From: Psychroflexus salis
GTDB taxonomy: Bacteria; Bacteroidota; Bacteroidia; Flavobacteriales; Flavobacteriaceae
Direction of reading: 5' to 3'
DNA: 64,000 nucleotides
NCBI RefSeq assembly: GCF_014640175.1
Contig: NZ_BMGL01000014.1
Location: 1 to 64,000 of the forward strand
Positions 1 to 7,822 of this stretch are shown piece after piece. A program made the position numbers and the translations under genes. How positions within the stretch are numbered: the first letter of the stretch is position 1; each line of letters opens with the position of its first letter. Below the pieces are notes generated by a model, which saw only the letters and a program-made list of their open reading frames with translations, did not search any database and was not told the origin of the DNA.

Positions 1-47
1 TGCGCCGATGGTACTGCAATTATGTGGGAGAGTAGGTCGCCGCCTTC
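1..47 (+). rRNA. rrf: 5S ribosomal RNA, 3' end (partial)
   Basis: The first ~47 bases read like the 3' part of a Bacteroidetes 5S rRNA: GCCGATGGTACTGC, then the helix IV/I region ending in GTAGGTCGCCGCC. The 5' part lies outside the window. A strong terminator follows at once, as expected at the end of a 16S-23S-5S operon. The exact 3' end (about 44-50) is approximate. Confidence 0.85.
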
Positions 48-55
48 CTTATACT

Positions 56-91
56 AAAAGTCCTTTATCTATAAAAATAAAGGACTTTTTT
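56..91 (+). terminator. Intrinsic terminator of the rRNA operon
   Basis: A perfect 13-bp stem (56-68 with 77-89, arm AAAAGTCCTTTAT) with an 8-nt loop is followed by a T run. It sits just after the 5S gene. The A-rich and T-rich flanks mean it may also stop transcription of the minus-strand gene that ends at 133. Confidence 0.85.
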
Positions 92-132
92 GTTTGTAGT
101 AATATTAAATTAAAGTATCTGTAATTAATCCT

Positions 133-561
133 TTATGTGAGATTTCTAATAAAATTATAAAGTACTTTCAAAACTGGATGTTTACTTCTGGTTTCTTCAT
201 CTTGGAAAAATAGTTTATCAAGTTCTAAATCTTTAAAACCAATAATGTTTTCAATTTCCGAGTCTTTTATTTTTCTATATGCCATTGACCAATCTGAAAA
301 TAACCTATCTTCTAAAACTCCTTTGTCTAGAAGTAGCAAATCGCTATGTCTAGGATCTTTTTTTATCTTTATATACACTTTGTCAATCTCTTCTGGAGGA
401 CCTTCTATGTATTGTATAAATTTCCCTTGGATAAGCAAAAGTAATCCTGTTATAGCTAATTTTCTGTTTTTTTCTCTAACTTGGTAAAGTAAATCTTCTA
501 CGTCTTTTTCATTTAAAACGTTTGCTTGATTACTCATGTAGGATACATATTCTAATTTCAT
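133..561 (-). CDS. Stand-alone BLUF-domain blue-light sensor
   Basis: A 142-residue protein made almost entirely of a BLUF (blue light using FAD) domain. By alignment from memory to Slr1694 and AppA, the key positions are present: Tyr8, Asn32, Gln50 (in the FIQYIEG segment), Trp91 and Met93. RHSD at 71-74 and FSDWSMAY at 88-95 match the end of the domain. The Tyr8-Gln50 pair carries the light-driven hydrogen-bond switch, so the domain looks photoactive. There is no fused output domain (no EAL, GGDEF or cyclase), so the partner is unknown; the ~40 residues after the core may form the cap helices. It is transcribed towards the rRNA operon. A weak -7 match (TATTTTTC, 581-588 minus) lies just upstream. 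Confidence 0.9.
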   Translation of the reverse strand: MKLEYVSYMSNQANVLNEKDVEDLLYQVREKNRKLAITGLLLLIQGKFIQYIEGPPEEIDKVYIKIKKDPRHSDLLLLDKGVLEDRLFSDWSMAYRKIKDSEIENIIGFKDLELDKLFFQDEETRSKHPVLKVLYNFIRNLT

Positions 562-667
562 ATTGTAAGGTATGATACCGGAAAAATAAGTATTTTTTTA
601 AATATTTAGTTTATTATTTAGTGAATTCAAAAAAGTTTATTTCAATTTTGTGGAAAATATAAAATAA

Positions 668-1435
668 ATGAAGATTAAACTTAAGAAACCAATATGTTTT
701 TTTGATTTAGAAACAACAGGAACCAATATTGCAAAAGATAGGATAGTAGAGATTTCTATTTTAAAGTTATTTCCTAATCAAAATAAAGAAATTAAAACTT
801 GGCTTGTTAATCCAGAAATTCCTATTCCTAGTGAAGTTACAATGATTCACGGTATATCTAATAACGATGTTAAAGATCATCCAACTTTTAATCATCTAGC
901 TTCTATTATCTTACAATTTATTAATGGTTGCGATTTAGCAGGATACAATAGTAATCGTTTTGATATTCCTATGTTAGCAGAAGAGATGTTACGCGCTGAA
1001 CAAGATTTTGATTTAAAAAATGTAAATTGTGTCGATGTGCAAACTATCTTTCATAAAAAAGAGAAAAGAACACTTGAAGCAGCCTATAAATTTTATTGTA
1101 ATAAAAATTTAGATCATGCACATAGTGCAGAAGCTGATACTACAGCTACTTATGAAGTTCTCGAAGGTCAGTTAGATATGTATGATGATCTTGAAAATGA
1201 TATAAAATGGTTGGCAAACTTTAGTAAACATAAAGAATTTGCAGATTTTGCTGGTTTTATAAGATATAATAAGGAGGGAAATGAAATTTTTTCATTTGGA
1301 AAACATAAAGGGAAATTAGTTGAAGATGTTTTGCAAAAAGAGCCTGGATATTTTGGATGGTTTCAAAATGCTGATTTTCCAAGGTACACAAAAAAAATCC
1401 TTACAGCAATTAAATTAAGACAGTTCAATTCTTAG
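668..1435 (+). CDS. DnaQ-like 3'-5' exonuclease (DEDDh family)
   Basis: 255 residues. The DEDDh exonuclease motifs are visible: FFDLETTGTN near the N-terminus (Exo I, Asp and Glu), GYNSNRFDIPML (Exo II, Asp) and HAHSAEADTTAT (Exo III, His and Asp). This matches the DNA polymerase III epsilon/DnaQ-like family. A second segment from about residue 215 (FSFGKHKGK, then GYFGWFQNADFP) resembles the small C-terminal domain found in RNase T/exodeoxyribonuclease X-like proteins. The polymerase-binding C-terminus of true epsilon is not recognised, so this is probably an accessory proofreading or repair nuclease. It opens a tight run with the next two genes (gaps of 3 and 1 nt). A near-consensus -7 (CAATTTTG, 643-650) precedes it. 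Confidence 0.88.
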   Translation: MKIKLKKPICFFDLETTGTNIAKDRIVEISILKLFPNQNKEIKTWLVNPEIPIPSEVTMIHGISNNDVKDHPTFNHLASIILQFINGCDLAGYNSNRFDIPMLAEEMLRAEQDFDLKNVNCVDVQTIFHKKEKRTLEAAYKFYCNKNLDHAHSAEADTTATYEVLEGQLDMYDDLENDIKWLANFSKHKEFADFAGFIRYNKEGNEIFSFGKHKGKLVEDVLQKEPGYFGWFQNADFPRYTKKILTAIKLRQFNS

Positions 1436-1438
1436 ATT

Positions 1439-2050
1439 ATGAAAATTATTTGCATTGGAAGAAATTACGTTGACCACATTAATGAACTTAAAAATCTAAT
1501 ACCTACTAGTCCAGTTGTCTTTTTAAAGCCGGATTCTTCTATTATTCCCAAAAAAAATCCATTTATTATTCCATCTTTTTCAAATAATATTCATTTTGAA
1601 ACAGAGTTGGTTTTTAAAATTGACAAAGTAGGAAAGCATATTTCAGAAAAATTTGCGCATAAATATTATTCTAAATTTACACTTGGAATCGATTTTACAG
1701 CAAGAGATATTCAGGATAATTTAAAAAACCAATCTCTCCCATGGGAAATTTCAAAAGGTTTTGATGGTGCAACTTTTGTTGCCAATAAATGGTTTAATGT
1801 TTCAGATTATAATCTTGATGATATTGCTTTTAGTTTATTTAAAAACGACATTCAAGTGCAATCAGCAGTTTCAGCTCAAATGATTTGGAAAATCGATCAA
1901 TTAATTACTTACGTTTCTCAATTTTATACTCTCAAAATAGGAGACATTATTTTTACTGGTACTCCCGCAGGTGTAGGTCAAGTTTTAAACGATGATGTTT
2001 TAAGTGGTTTTATCGGAAGCGTAAAGGTTTTTAGTTTAAATGTAAAATAG
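1439..2050 (+). CDS. Fumarylacetoacetate hydrolase (FAH) family protein
   Basis: 203 residues covering the FAH fold: IGRNYVDHINEL at the start, VFLKPDSS, the acidic metal-binding segment FETELVFKI, GIDFTARDIQ, and the C-terminal TGTPAGVG loop. Members hydrolyse C-C bonds of acylpyruvates or tautomerise or decarboxylate oxaloacetate-like substrates using Mg2+ or Mn2+. At this length it is the compact YcgM/FAHD1-like type, and acylpyruvase or oxaloacetate tautomerase activity is the likeliest guess. The true substrate cannot be read from sequence. It lies 3 nt after the exonuclease and 1 nt before cinA, so the three are probably co-transcribed, as seen in other flavobacteria. Confidence 0.85.
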   Translation: MKIICIGRNYVDHINELKNLIPTSPVVFLKPDSSIIPKKNPFIIPSFSNNIHFETELVFKIDKVGKHISEKFAHKYYSKFTLGIDFTARDIQDNLKNQSLPWEISKGFDGATFVANKWFNVSDYNLDDIAFSLFKNDIQVQSAVSAQMIWKIDQLITYVSQFYTLKIGDIIFTGTPAGVGQVLNDDVLSGFIGSVKVFSLNVK

Positions 2051-2051
2051 T

Positions 2052-3317
2052 ATGAAAGCTGAAATAATTAGTATTGGAGACGAGATATTAATCGGTCAAA
2101 TAGTAGATACCAACTCTGCTTTTATAGCCAAACAACTAAATGCAATTGGTATAGAAATTCATCAAATAACTTCTGTTCAAGATAATGAAGAATGTTTGGT
2201 TAAAGCTTTTAATAAGGCTAAATCTAAAGTAGATTTAGTTATTACTACCGGTGGTTTAGGTCCTACTAAAGACGATTTAACTAAAAAAACCTGGTGCACA
2301 TATTTTCAAGATGAATTAATACTAAATGAAGGTGTAATGTCTCATATTGAAGAAATCTTCGAAAAGTATGTTAAGACTCCAATTTTACCAGCCGACAAAA
2401 GTCAAGCTTATTTGCCATCTAAATCAATTCCGTTATTTAATAAATATGGTACTGCACCAGGTATGTGGATGGAAACTAGCGAATGTGTTTTTATCTCCTT
2501 ACCTGGAGTCCCGTTCGAAATGAAATCGCTGTTAATAGATGAAGTTATACCACAGTTGACCAAACGTTTCAAAACTCCTTTCATTTTACACCGAACTGTA
2601 TTAACTTACGGTTTAGGAGAAAGCGCAATTGCTAACAAGATTGAAAAATGGGAAAACCAACTTCCAGAATTCATTAAACTAGCATATCTGCCAAGTCTCG
2701 GTAGAGTTCGTTTAAGGTTAACAGCACGTGGAACTGATGAAGATTTACTAAAGAATGAAATAGATGCCCAAATAAAAGATTTACACACATACATCGGAGA
2801 CATTATTCGAGGCTATGAAGAAGATCTTGGGTTAGAAGAACAAATAGCTAATTTATTAACTCAAAACAAGCTTACATTGTCTACCGCTGAAAGTTGTACA
2901 GGCGGTAAATTAGCATCCACTATAACTGAAATACCGGGAGCATCAGCTTATTTTTCTGGCAGTATTGTTAGTTATGCAACTTCTGCAAAAAATGATGTAT
3001 TAAAAATTGAAAAAGAATTCATAGAAAAATATTCTGTTGTAAGCGCTGAAATTGCAGAAGAGATGGCTAAGCGAACAAGAGTGTTGTTTAATACAGATGT
3101 TTGTATTGCTACTACAGGTAATGCAGGGCCAACTAAAGGAGATAGTGATGCAGATATTGGAACAGTTTTTATAGCTATTTCATCTCGCGTAAAAACTGAA
3201 TCTTTTCAATTCAATTTTGGCACTCACAGAGAACGCGTAACTCATAAAGCGGTAAACAAATCTTTTGAATTATTAATGGATTTTTTGAGGGCCAATCTAA
3301 CTAATTTAGTTGCATAA
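2052..3317 (+). CDS. cinA: CinA: competence/damage-inducible protein, NMN deamidase type
   Basis: 421 residues with both CinA domains. The N-terminal molybdopterin-binding-like (COG1058) part starts MKAEIISIGDEILIGQIVDTN and contains TTGGLGPTKDD. The C-terminal PncC domain has AESCTGGKLAS near residue 278 and TGNAGPTKGD near residue 354. In characterised CinA proteins the N-domain is an ADP-ribose pyrophosphatase and the C-domain deamidates nicotinamide mononucleotide for NAD salvage. Full length for the family. It begins 1 nt after the FAH-family stop codon and ends the three-gene run. A role in competence has been shown only in some Gram-positives and is not implied here. Confidence 0.95.
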   Translation: MKAEIISIGDEILIGQIVDTNSAFIAKQLNAIGIEIHQITSVQDNEECLVKAFNKAKSKVDLVITTGGLGPTKDDLTKKTWCTYFQDELILNEGVMSHIEEIFEKYVKTPILPADKSQAYLPSKSIPLFNKYGTAPGMWMETSECVFISLPGVPFEMKSLLIDEVIPQLTKRFKTPFILHRTVLTYGLGESAIANKIEKWENQLPEFIKLAYLPSLGRVRLRLTARGTDEDLLKNEIDAQIKDLHTYIGDIIRGYEEDLGLEEQIANLLTQNKLTLSTAESCTGGKLASTITEIPGASAYFSGSIVSYATSAKNDVLKIEKEFIEKYSVVSAEIAEEMAKRTRVLFNTDVCIATTGNAGPTKGDSDADIGTVFIAISSRVKTESFQFNFGTHRERVTHKAVNKSFELLMDFLRANLTNLVA

Positions 3318-3381
3318 ATTTTAAATCAGATTTTGCATTTTGAAGAGAATTAATTGAATAAAAATAAATTACAATATATAC

Positions 3382-3412
3382 TTGGCTATATCGATAAAAA
3401 GTAGTTAATTTG
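3382..3412 (+). promoter_or_regulatory. Candidate Bacteroidetes promoter for rpmB operon
   Basis: TTG at 3382-3384 is separated by 20 nt from TTAATTTG at 3405-3412. This fits the Bacteroidetes -33 (TTG) / -7 (TAnnTTTG) layout with one mismatch in the -7 box. It predicts a leader of about 30 nt before rpmB. Confidence 0.6.
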
Positions 3413-3445
3413 CAACCTGTTTTTAAAACTTAAAGAAGTAAAGAA

Positions 3446-3685
3446 ATGTCAAAAGTTTGTGAGCTTACCGGTAAAAGAGCGATGTCTGGAAATAACGTCT
3501 CTCACGCCTTAAATAGAACGAAAAGAAAGTTTAATGTAAACCTTATTAAAAAGCGTTTTTACATTCCTGAAGAAGATAAGTGGATTACACTTAAAGTAGC
3601 TACTTCGGCATTAAAAACAATTAATAAAAAAGGAATTTCAGCTGTTTTAAAAGAAGCCCGTTCTAAAGGTTTCTTGAAAAAATAG
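3446..3685 (+). CDS. rpmB: 50S ribosomal protein L28 (bL28)
   Basis: 79 residues starting MSKVCELTGKRAMSGNNVSHA, a clear bL28 N-terminus, with a basic body and C-terminal KARSKGFLKK-type tail. It is a structural component of the large ribosomal subunit. It is the first gene of rpmB-rpmG-DUF4295, a conserved Bacteroidetes order, with a promoter just upstream and a terminator after the third gene. No Shine-Dalgarno sequence precedes the ATG; the leader is A-rich, as usual in this phylum. Confidence 0.97.
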   Translation: MSKVCELTGKRAMSGNNVSHALNRTKRKFNVNLIKKRFYIPEEDKWITLKVATSALKTINKKGISAVLKEARSKGFLKK

Positions 3686-3702
3686 TATAATACGATAAGA
3701 TT

Positions 3703-3885
3703 ATGGCCAAAAAAGGAAATAGAGTTCAGGTTATTTTAGAATGTACCGAGCATAAAAATTCAGGCAAACCTGGAACTTCTCGATACATTACTACTAAAAA
3801 TAAAAGAAATACGCCGGATAGAATTGAATTGAAAAAATTTAATCCAATTCTTAAAAAAATGACGGTTCATAAAGAAATAAAATAA
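3703..3885 (+). CDS. rpmG: 50S ribosomal protein L33 (bL33)
   Basis: 60 residues: [18 protein letters not shown], then [23 protein letters not shown], diagnostic of bL33. Only one Cys (in ECTEH) is visible rather than the CxxC pairs of zinc-binding L33, so this is the zinc-independent type. The second gene of the rpmB operon, 17 nt after L28 and 6 nt before the DUF4295 gene. Confidence 0.97.
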   Translation: MAKKGNRVQVILECTEHKNSGKPGTSRYITTKNKRNTPDRIELKKFNPILKKMTVHKEIK

Positions 3886-3891
3886 TAAGCT

Positions 3892-4044
3892 ATGGCAAAG
3901 AAATCAGTAGGTACGATACAAACTGGAAGTAAGCGTTTAACAAAAGCCGTTAAAATGGTTAGATCCGCTAAGAGTGGTTCGTACACATTTGTTGAAAAAA
4001 TTATGAATCCAGAAGACGTAAACGATTTTTTGAAATCTAAATAA
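3892..4044 (+). CDS. DUF4295 small basic ribosome-associated protein
   Basis: A 50-residue reading frame beginning MAKKSVGTIQTGSKRLTK and ending DVNDFLKSK. It is lysine-rich and in the standard DUF4295 position between rpmG and ftsY. The family is restricted to Bacteroidetes. A small lineage-specific large-subunit protein has been seen in the Flavobacterium johnsoniae ribosome, and this may be that family, but I recall this only loosely. The start at 3892 is the only good one: it lies 6 nt after the L33 stop and repeats the MAKK opening. The gene is followed by a strong terminator. Confidence 0.92.
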   Translation: MAKKSVGTIQTGSKRLTKAVKMVRSAKSGSYTFVEKIMNPEDVNDFLKSK

Positions 4045-4068
4045 TTTCAAATTACGTATTTATTATTG

Positions 4069-4096
4069 GCCGTAGCTTTTGTGTTACGGCTTTTTT
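4069..4096 (+). terminator. Intrinsic terminator of rpmB-rpmG-DUF4295
   Basis: Stem GCCGTA (4069-4074) with TACGGC (4085-4090), 10-nt loop, followed directly by six T (4091-4096). It lies 24 nt after the DUF4295 stop codon and just before the ftsY promoter. Confidence 0.8.
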
Positions 4097-4104
4097 GTTT
4101 TTAC

Positions 4105-4112
4105 TATATTTG
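4105..4112 (+). promoter_or_regulatory. -7 promoter element for ftsY
   Basis: TATATTTG, a perfect TAnnTTTG match, lies between the ribosomal-operon terminator and the ftsY ATG at 4144. No TTG -33 box is found at the expected spacing. The predicted leader is about 27 nt. Confidence 0.6.
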
Positions 4113-4143
4113 CTAGGCTAAACGCTTTTATATTTTCCATGTT

Positions 4144-5094
4144 ATGGGGTTATTCAAAAAAATATTTTCAAAAGAAAAAAAGGAAAAGCTAGATCAAGGT
4201 CTAGAAAAGTCAAAATCTAATTTTTTTAGTAAACTAGGTAAAGCTGTTGCTGGAAAATCTAAAGTAGATGATGATGTTCTTGATGATCTTGAAGAAGTCT
4301 TAATTTCTAGCGATGTTGGTGTCTCTACCACCATAAAAATTATCAGAAGAATTGAAGATCGGGTTGCTAAAGATAAATATCTAGGTACCGAAGAGTTAAA
4401 TGCTATTTTACGAGAAGAAATCGCTAGCCTTCTTAGTGAAACGGAAGATGATAACCTTACTAAAAAACCAGAGCTAGGTCATCCACACGTTATCATGGTT
4501 GTAGGTGTAAATGGCGTTGGAAAAACTACAACCATTGGTAAACTAGCTAATCAGTTTAAAAATCAAGGAAAAAAAGTTGTTCTTGGCGCAGGTGATACTT
4601 TTAGAGCCGCAGCAATCGATCAACTCCAAATTTGGGCAGACCGTGTCGATGTTCCTATGATTAAGCAACAAATGGGAAGCGACCCTGCTTCAGTTGCCTT
4701 CGATACAGTACAAAGCGCCGTTAAACAAAATGCCGATGTTGTTTTGCTAGATACCGCAGGACGTTTGCACAATAAAGTTAATTTAATGAAGGAACTTACT
4801 AAAGTAAAACGCGTAATGCAAAAAGTAATACCTTCTGCACCTCATGAAGTTTTACTTGTACTTGATGGTTCTACAGGACAAAATGCATTCGAACAAGCTA
4901 AACAGTTTTCTGCTGCTACCGAAGTAACTGCACTTGCCATTACCAAATTAGATGGTACTGCTAAAGGTGGCGTTGTTATTGGTATTAGCGACCAATTGCA
5001 AGTTCCTGTTAAATATATTGGAGTAGGCGAAGGAATTGACGACTTACAGGATTTTAATAAAATTGAATTTGTAGATTCTTTCTTTAATCAATAA
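4144..5094 (+). CDS. ftsY: Signal recognition particle receptor FtsY
   Basis: 316 residues with an NG GTPase core and a very short A domain, as in other Bacteroidetes. The first ~30 residues are Lys/Glu-rich (FKKIFSKEKKEK) and may form the membrane-targeting amphipathic helix. GTPase motifs: G1 GVNGVGKTTT near residue 120, DTFRAAA, G3 DTAGR near 202 and G4 TKLDGTAKGG near 267. FtsY docks SRP-bound ribosomes at the inner membrane for co-translational insertion. It has its own promoter-like element and is followed after 1 nt by a small membrane-protein gene. Confidence 0.97.
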   Translation: MGLFKKIFSKEKKEKLDQGLEKSKSNFFSKLGKAVAGKSKVDDDVLDDLEEVLISSDVGVSTTIKIIRRIEDRVAKDKYLGTEELNAILREEIASLLSETEDDNLTKKPELGHPHVIMVVGVNGVGKTTTIGKLANQFKNQGKKVVLGAGDTFRAAAIDQLQIWADRVDVPMIKQQMGSDPASVAFDTVQSAVKQNADVVLLDTAGRLHNKVNLMKELTKVKRVMQKVIPSAPHEVLLVLDGSTGQNAFEQAKQFSAATEVTALAITKLDGTAKGGVVIGISDQLQVPVKYIGVGEGIDDLQDFNKIEFVDSFFNQ

Positions 5095-5095
5095 C

Positions 5096-5404
5096 ATGTC
5101 AGATTCTTCAAAACAACCCCCAATTCTTAATCCTAAGAATAAAATTGTTTTCAATAAAATAATTTTAATCTACTCTATTTTTTATTTAGCACTTAAAATT
5201 TATGCCATTGTTTTTATGAATCAATGGTTAGTTGAAAATTTAATTCTAAGTTCTCCCATTATTGTTATTGGAATTTTAGCTCATTATTTCCAACGTGAAC
5301 AAATCCAGAATTGGACTTTTATTTTGCTTAGTATTGGTACTGCCATAATTTTAAGATTAAATGAAGCCAAGTGGATACTTCAAATACACGAATTTTTAAA
5401 TTAA
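5096..5404 (+). CDS. Small membrane protein of unknown function
   Basis: 102 residues, not recognised. After a polar N-terminus (1-18) there are three likely membrane segments: about 22-41, 50-65 and 73-87. No catalytic motif is visible. It starts 1 nt after the ftsY stop codon and ends 6 nt before a thioredoxin-like lipoprotein gene, so it is very probably co-transcribed with both. The contact with ftsY is positional only and says little about function. Confidence 0.75.
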   Translation: MSDSSKQPPILNPKNKIVFNKIILIYSIFYLALKIYAIVFMNQWLVENLILSSPIIVIGILAHYFQREQIQNWTFILLSIGTAIILRLNEAKWILQIHEFLN

Positions 5405-5410
5405 ATTCTT

Positions 5411-5941
5411 ATGCTTCAATTGAAATACATTAGTTACTTATTTATTTGCATATTTATTCTTAATTCATGTAAAAATGAAAAAGTATCAAAAACAGCTGAG
5501 AAGAAATTCACAACCTGGACTGAATCATCTATCCCAATAATGGATTACGATGAATTTAAACCCATGCTTCAGGCTAAAGACGAGCAAACTTTATATGTTT
5601 TTAATTTCTGGGCAACTTGGTGCAAACCTTGTGTTGAAGAACTGCCTTATTTTGAGAAAATCAATCAACGATACGATAATGTTGAAGTGACATTTGTAAG
5701 TTTAGATTTTTCAACAAAATTGAACGAACTCGTAATTCCTTTTGCTAATAAGTATAAATTGGTATCTAATATCCTTTTGTTAGACGATACCCGAAGTTTT
5801 TATTGGATTCCTGATGTTGATGAAAATTGGAGCGGTGCCATTCCTGCAACTTTAATTTTTTCAAAAAACGAACGTGCATTTTTCGAAAAAGCATTTACAT
5901 TTGAAGAATTAGAAAGTGAAATTAAAAATCGTTTGCCATGA
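5411..5941 (+). CDS. TlpA/ResA-like thioredoxin lipoprotein
   Basis: 176 residues. An N-terminal signal ends in a lipobox-like ILNSC, with Cys20 as the likely lipidated residue. A thioredoxin-like fold follows, with the active-site motif WATWCKPC (Cys71, Cys74) and the TlpA-type context NFWATWCKPCVEELP. Such proteins act as thiol-disulfide reductases in the envelope, for example in cytochrome c maturation or protection from oxidised cysteines. The cis-Pro region is seen as AIPATLIF. Its last codons overlap the start of the next gene by 4 nt (ATGA at 5938-5941), which suggests translational coupling of two redox proteins. Confidence 0.87.
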   Translation: MLQLKYISYLFICIFILNSCKNEKVSKTAEKKFTTWTESSIPIMDYDEFKPMLQAKDEQTLYVFNFWATWCKPCVEELPYFEKINQRYDNVEVTFVSLDFSTKLNELVIPFANKYKLVSNILLLDDTRSFYWIPDVDENWSGAIPATLIFSKNERAFFEKAFTFEELESEIKNRLP

Positions 5942-6564
5942 AAAATATATTCAAATCAATTAGAATTTTAGTTTTAATAAGTATTCCTTTTGTGTTATTT
6001 AGCTTTTTCAATCCAACATTGAAAAATGCATACGCTATTGGAGATCAAGTTGAAAATTTTGAATTACCCAATATTGATGGAAAATATGTATCGCTTTCAG
6101 ATTATACAAATCAAAAAGGAGTAATAGTTATTTTTACGTGCAATACTTGTCCTTATGCTGTAGCTTACGAAGATCGAATTATTGCGCTACATAAAAAGTA
6201 TGCAGAAAAAGGATACCCAGTATTGGCAATTAATCCAAATGATCCTGAAGTACAACCTGGCGATAGCTTTGCTGAAATGAAAAATAGAGCAAAAGAAAAA
6301 GGCTTTACTTTTCCATATTTGTTAGATGAGAAACAACAAGTTTATCCAAAATTTGGAGCATCCAGAACACCGCACGTATTTTTGCTTCATAACGAAAACA
6401 GTAACTTTGTTTTAAGATACATTGGTGCTATAGATGACAATTATAAAAATGCTGCTCAAGTAAAAATCCGTTTCTTAGAAAATGCAATTCAAGCTTTAAA
6501 CGAAGGTAAAGAAATAGAGCTTAAAGAAACAAAAGCGATTGGATGTACAATTAAAACAAAATAA
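5938..6564 (+). CDS. Secreted redoxin/thioredoxin-family protein with CNTC motif
   Basis: 208 residues: a signal peptide (1 to about 33), then an AhpC/TSA-like redoxin fold. The redox motif is FTCNTCPYA (Cys68 and Cys71), followed by AYEDRIIALHKKYAEKGYPVLAINPND and FPYLLDEKQQVYPKFGASRTPHVFLLH. CxxCPYA-type periplasmic thioredoxin-like proteins are common in Bacteroidetes, but their partner is not established. A further Cys lies near the C-terminus (AIGCTIKTK). It overlaps the preceding lipoprotein gene by 4 nt and is followed by a clear terminator. Confidence 0.83.
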   Translation: MKNIFKSIRILVLISIPFVLFSFFNPTLKNAYAIGDQVENFELPNIDGKYVSLSDYTNQKGVIVIFTCNTCPYAVAYEDRIIALHKKYAEKGYPVLAINPNDPEVQPGDSFAEMKNRAKEKGFTFPYLLDEKQQVYPKFGASRTPHVFLLHNENSNFVLRYIGAIDDNYKNAAQVKIRFLENAIQALNEGKEIELKETKAIGCTIKTK

Positions 6565-6586
6565 TTTTTCCTATAAAATTAATTAC

Positions 6587-6623
6587 AAAATCCACTTCAC
6601 TTAAAGAAGTGGATTTTCTTTTT
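6587..6623 (+). terminator. Intrinsic terminator after the redoxin gene
   Basis: Perfect 12-bp stem AAAATCCACTTC (6587-6598) with GAAGTGGATTTT (6606-6617), 7-nt loop, then a T-rich tail. It ends the ftsY/redox gene run and isolates rlmN. Confidence 0.85.
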
Positions 6624-6655
6624 CATACATCTTTATAATTCCTTTTTCAAATTCG

Positions 6656-6663
6656 TACTTTTG
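6656..6663 (+). promoter_or_regulatory. -7 promoter element for rlmN
   Basis: TACTTTTG, a perfect TAnnTTTG, ends only 4 nt before the GTG start codon at 6668. With the usual spacing of this element, transcription would start at about 6667-6668, which implies a leaderless mRNA. Confidence 0.65.
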
Positions 6664-6667
6664 CACA

Positions 6668-7729
6668 GTGAAAAAAACAGAAGGAAAAATAGATTCAAAA
6701 AAAGATATTCGAGTTCTTAGCAAAGATCAACTTCGAGAATTCTTTGTACAAGAAGGACACAAAGCATTTCGTGGAAATCAAGTATACGAATGGTTATGGA
6801 GTAAAGCATGTTATAGCTTTGATGATATGACCAACTTGTCTAAATCTACCCGTGAATTATTAGAAACACATTTTGTAATCAATAATGTACAAGTTGACCA
6901 CATGCAAAAAAGTGAAGATGGAACCATTAAAAATGCTGTAAAATTGCATGATGGCTTAACTGTAGAATCTGTTTTAATTCCTACTTTTTCTAGAACTACT
7001 GCCTGTGTTTCTTCACAAGTGGGTTGTAGTTTAAATTGTAAATTTTGTGCTACCGCTCAATTAAAAAGGATGCGGAATTTAAACCCAGATGAAATTTACG
7101 ATCAAGTTGTGGCTATAGATAAAGAAAGTAGAATGTACAATAACATGCCGCTTTCTAACATTGTTTATATGGGAATGGGCGAACCTTTAATGAATTACAA
7201 TAATGTTTTAAAATCTATTGAAATGATTACCAGTCCTGAAGGCCTAGGTATGTCGCCTAAACGCATTACGCTCTCTACTTCTGGTGTTCCTAAAATGATA
7301 AAAAAATTAGCAGACGATGAAGTGCGATTTAATTTAGCAGTTTCTCTTCATTCTGCAAGACAAGAAGTAAGAGCGCAAATTATGCCTTTTACTGAAAAAT
7401 TTAATTTGGCAGATTTAAGAGAATCATTAGTTTACTGGTTTCAAAAAACTAAAAAGAGAGTTACTTACGAATATATTGTTTGGGAAGGTATAAACGATAC
7501 ACAAGCTGATATTGATGCTTTGGTAGATTTTTGTAAAGCGATTCCATGTAAAGTTAATTTAATTGAATATAACCCAATTGATAGCGACGAATCTTTTCAA
7601 CAAGCTTCAGATATTGCGGTTGCCAACTATGTAAAGCAACTAGAAAATAAAGGTATAACAGTTACAGTTCGACATTCTCGTGGTAAAGATATTGATGCAG
7701 CTTGTGGTCAATTAGCCAATAAACAGTAA
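6668..7729 (+). CDS. rlmN: Dual-specificity 23S rRNA/tRNA A2503/A37 methyltransferase RlmN
   Basis: 353 residues of the radical-SAM RlmN family, which methylates C2 of A2503 in 23S rRNA and A37 in some tRNAs. The [4Fe-4S] motif CSLNCKFC is present (Cys120, Cys124, Cys127), within SSQVGCSLNCKFCATA. YMGMGEPLMNYNNV and the C-terminal RGKDIDAACGQL, with the catalytic Cys, are also present. The start is GTG at 6668: no ATG lies between it and the conserved segment DIRVLSKDQLREFF, so a later start would cut the family core. The -7 box 4 nt upstream suggests leaderless expression. Confidence 0.96.
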   Translation: MKKTEGKIDSKKDIRVLSKDQLREFFVQEGHKAFRGNQVYEWLWSKACYSFDDMTNLSKSTRELLETHFVINNVQVDHMQKSEDGTIKNAVKLHDGLTVESVLIPTFSRTTACVSSQVGCSLNCKFCATAQLKRMRNLNPDEIYDQVVAIDKESRMYNNMPLSNIVYMGMGEPLMNYNNVLKSIEMITSPEGLGMSPKRITLSTSGVPKMIKKLADDEVRFNLAVSLHSARQEVRAQIMPFTEKFNLADLRESLVYWFQKTKKRVTYEYIVWEGINDTQADIDALVDFCKAIPCKVNLIEYNPIDSDESFQQASDIAVANYVKQLENKGITVTVRHSRGKDIDAACGQLANKQ

Positions 7730-7822
7730 TTATTCTAACTTTTTTAAATTGCAACATTGATATTATATAACAGAAATATATTCTTTCAGAATTTTTATAA
7801 CTTTGTTTAAAATATATAAATA

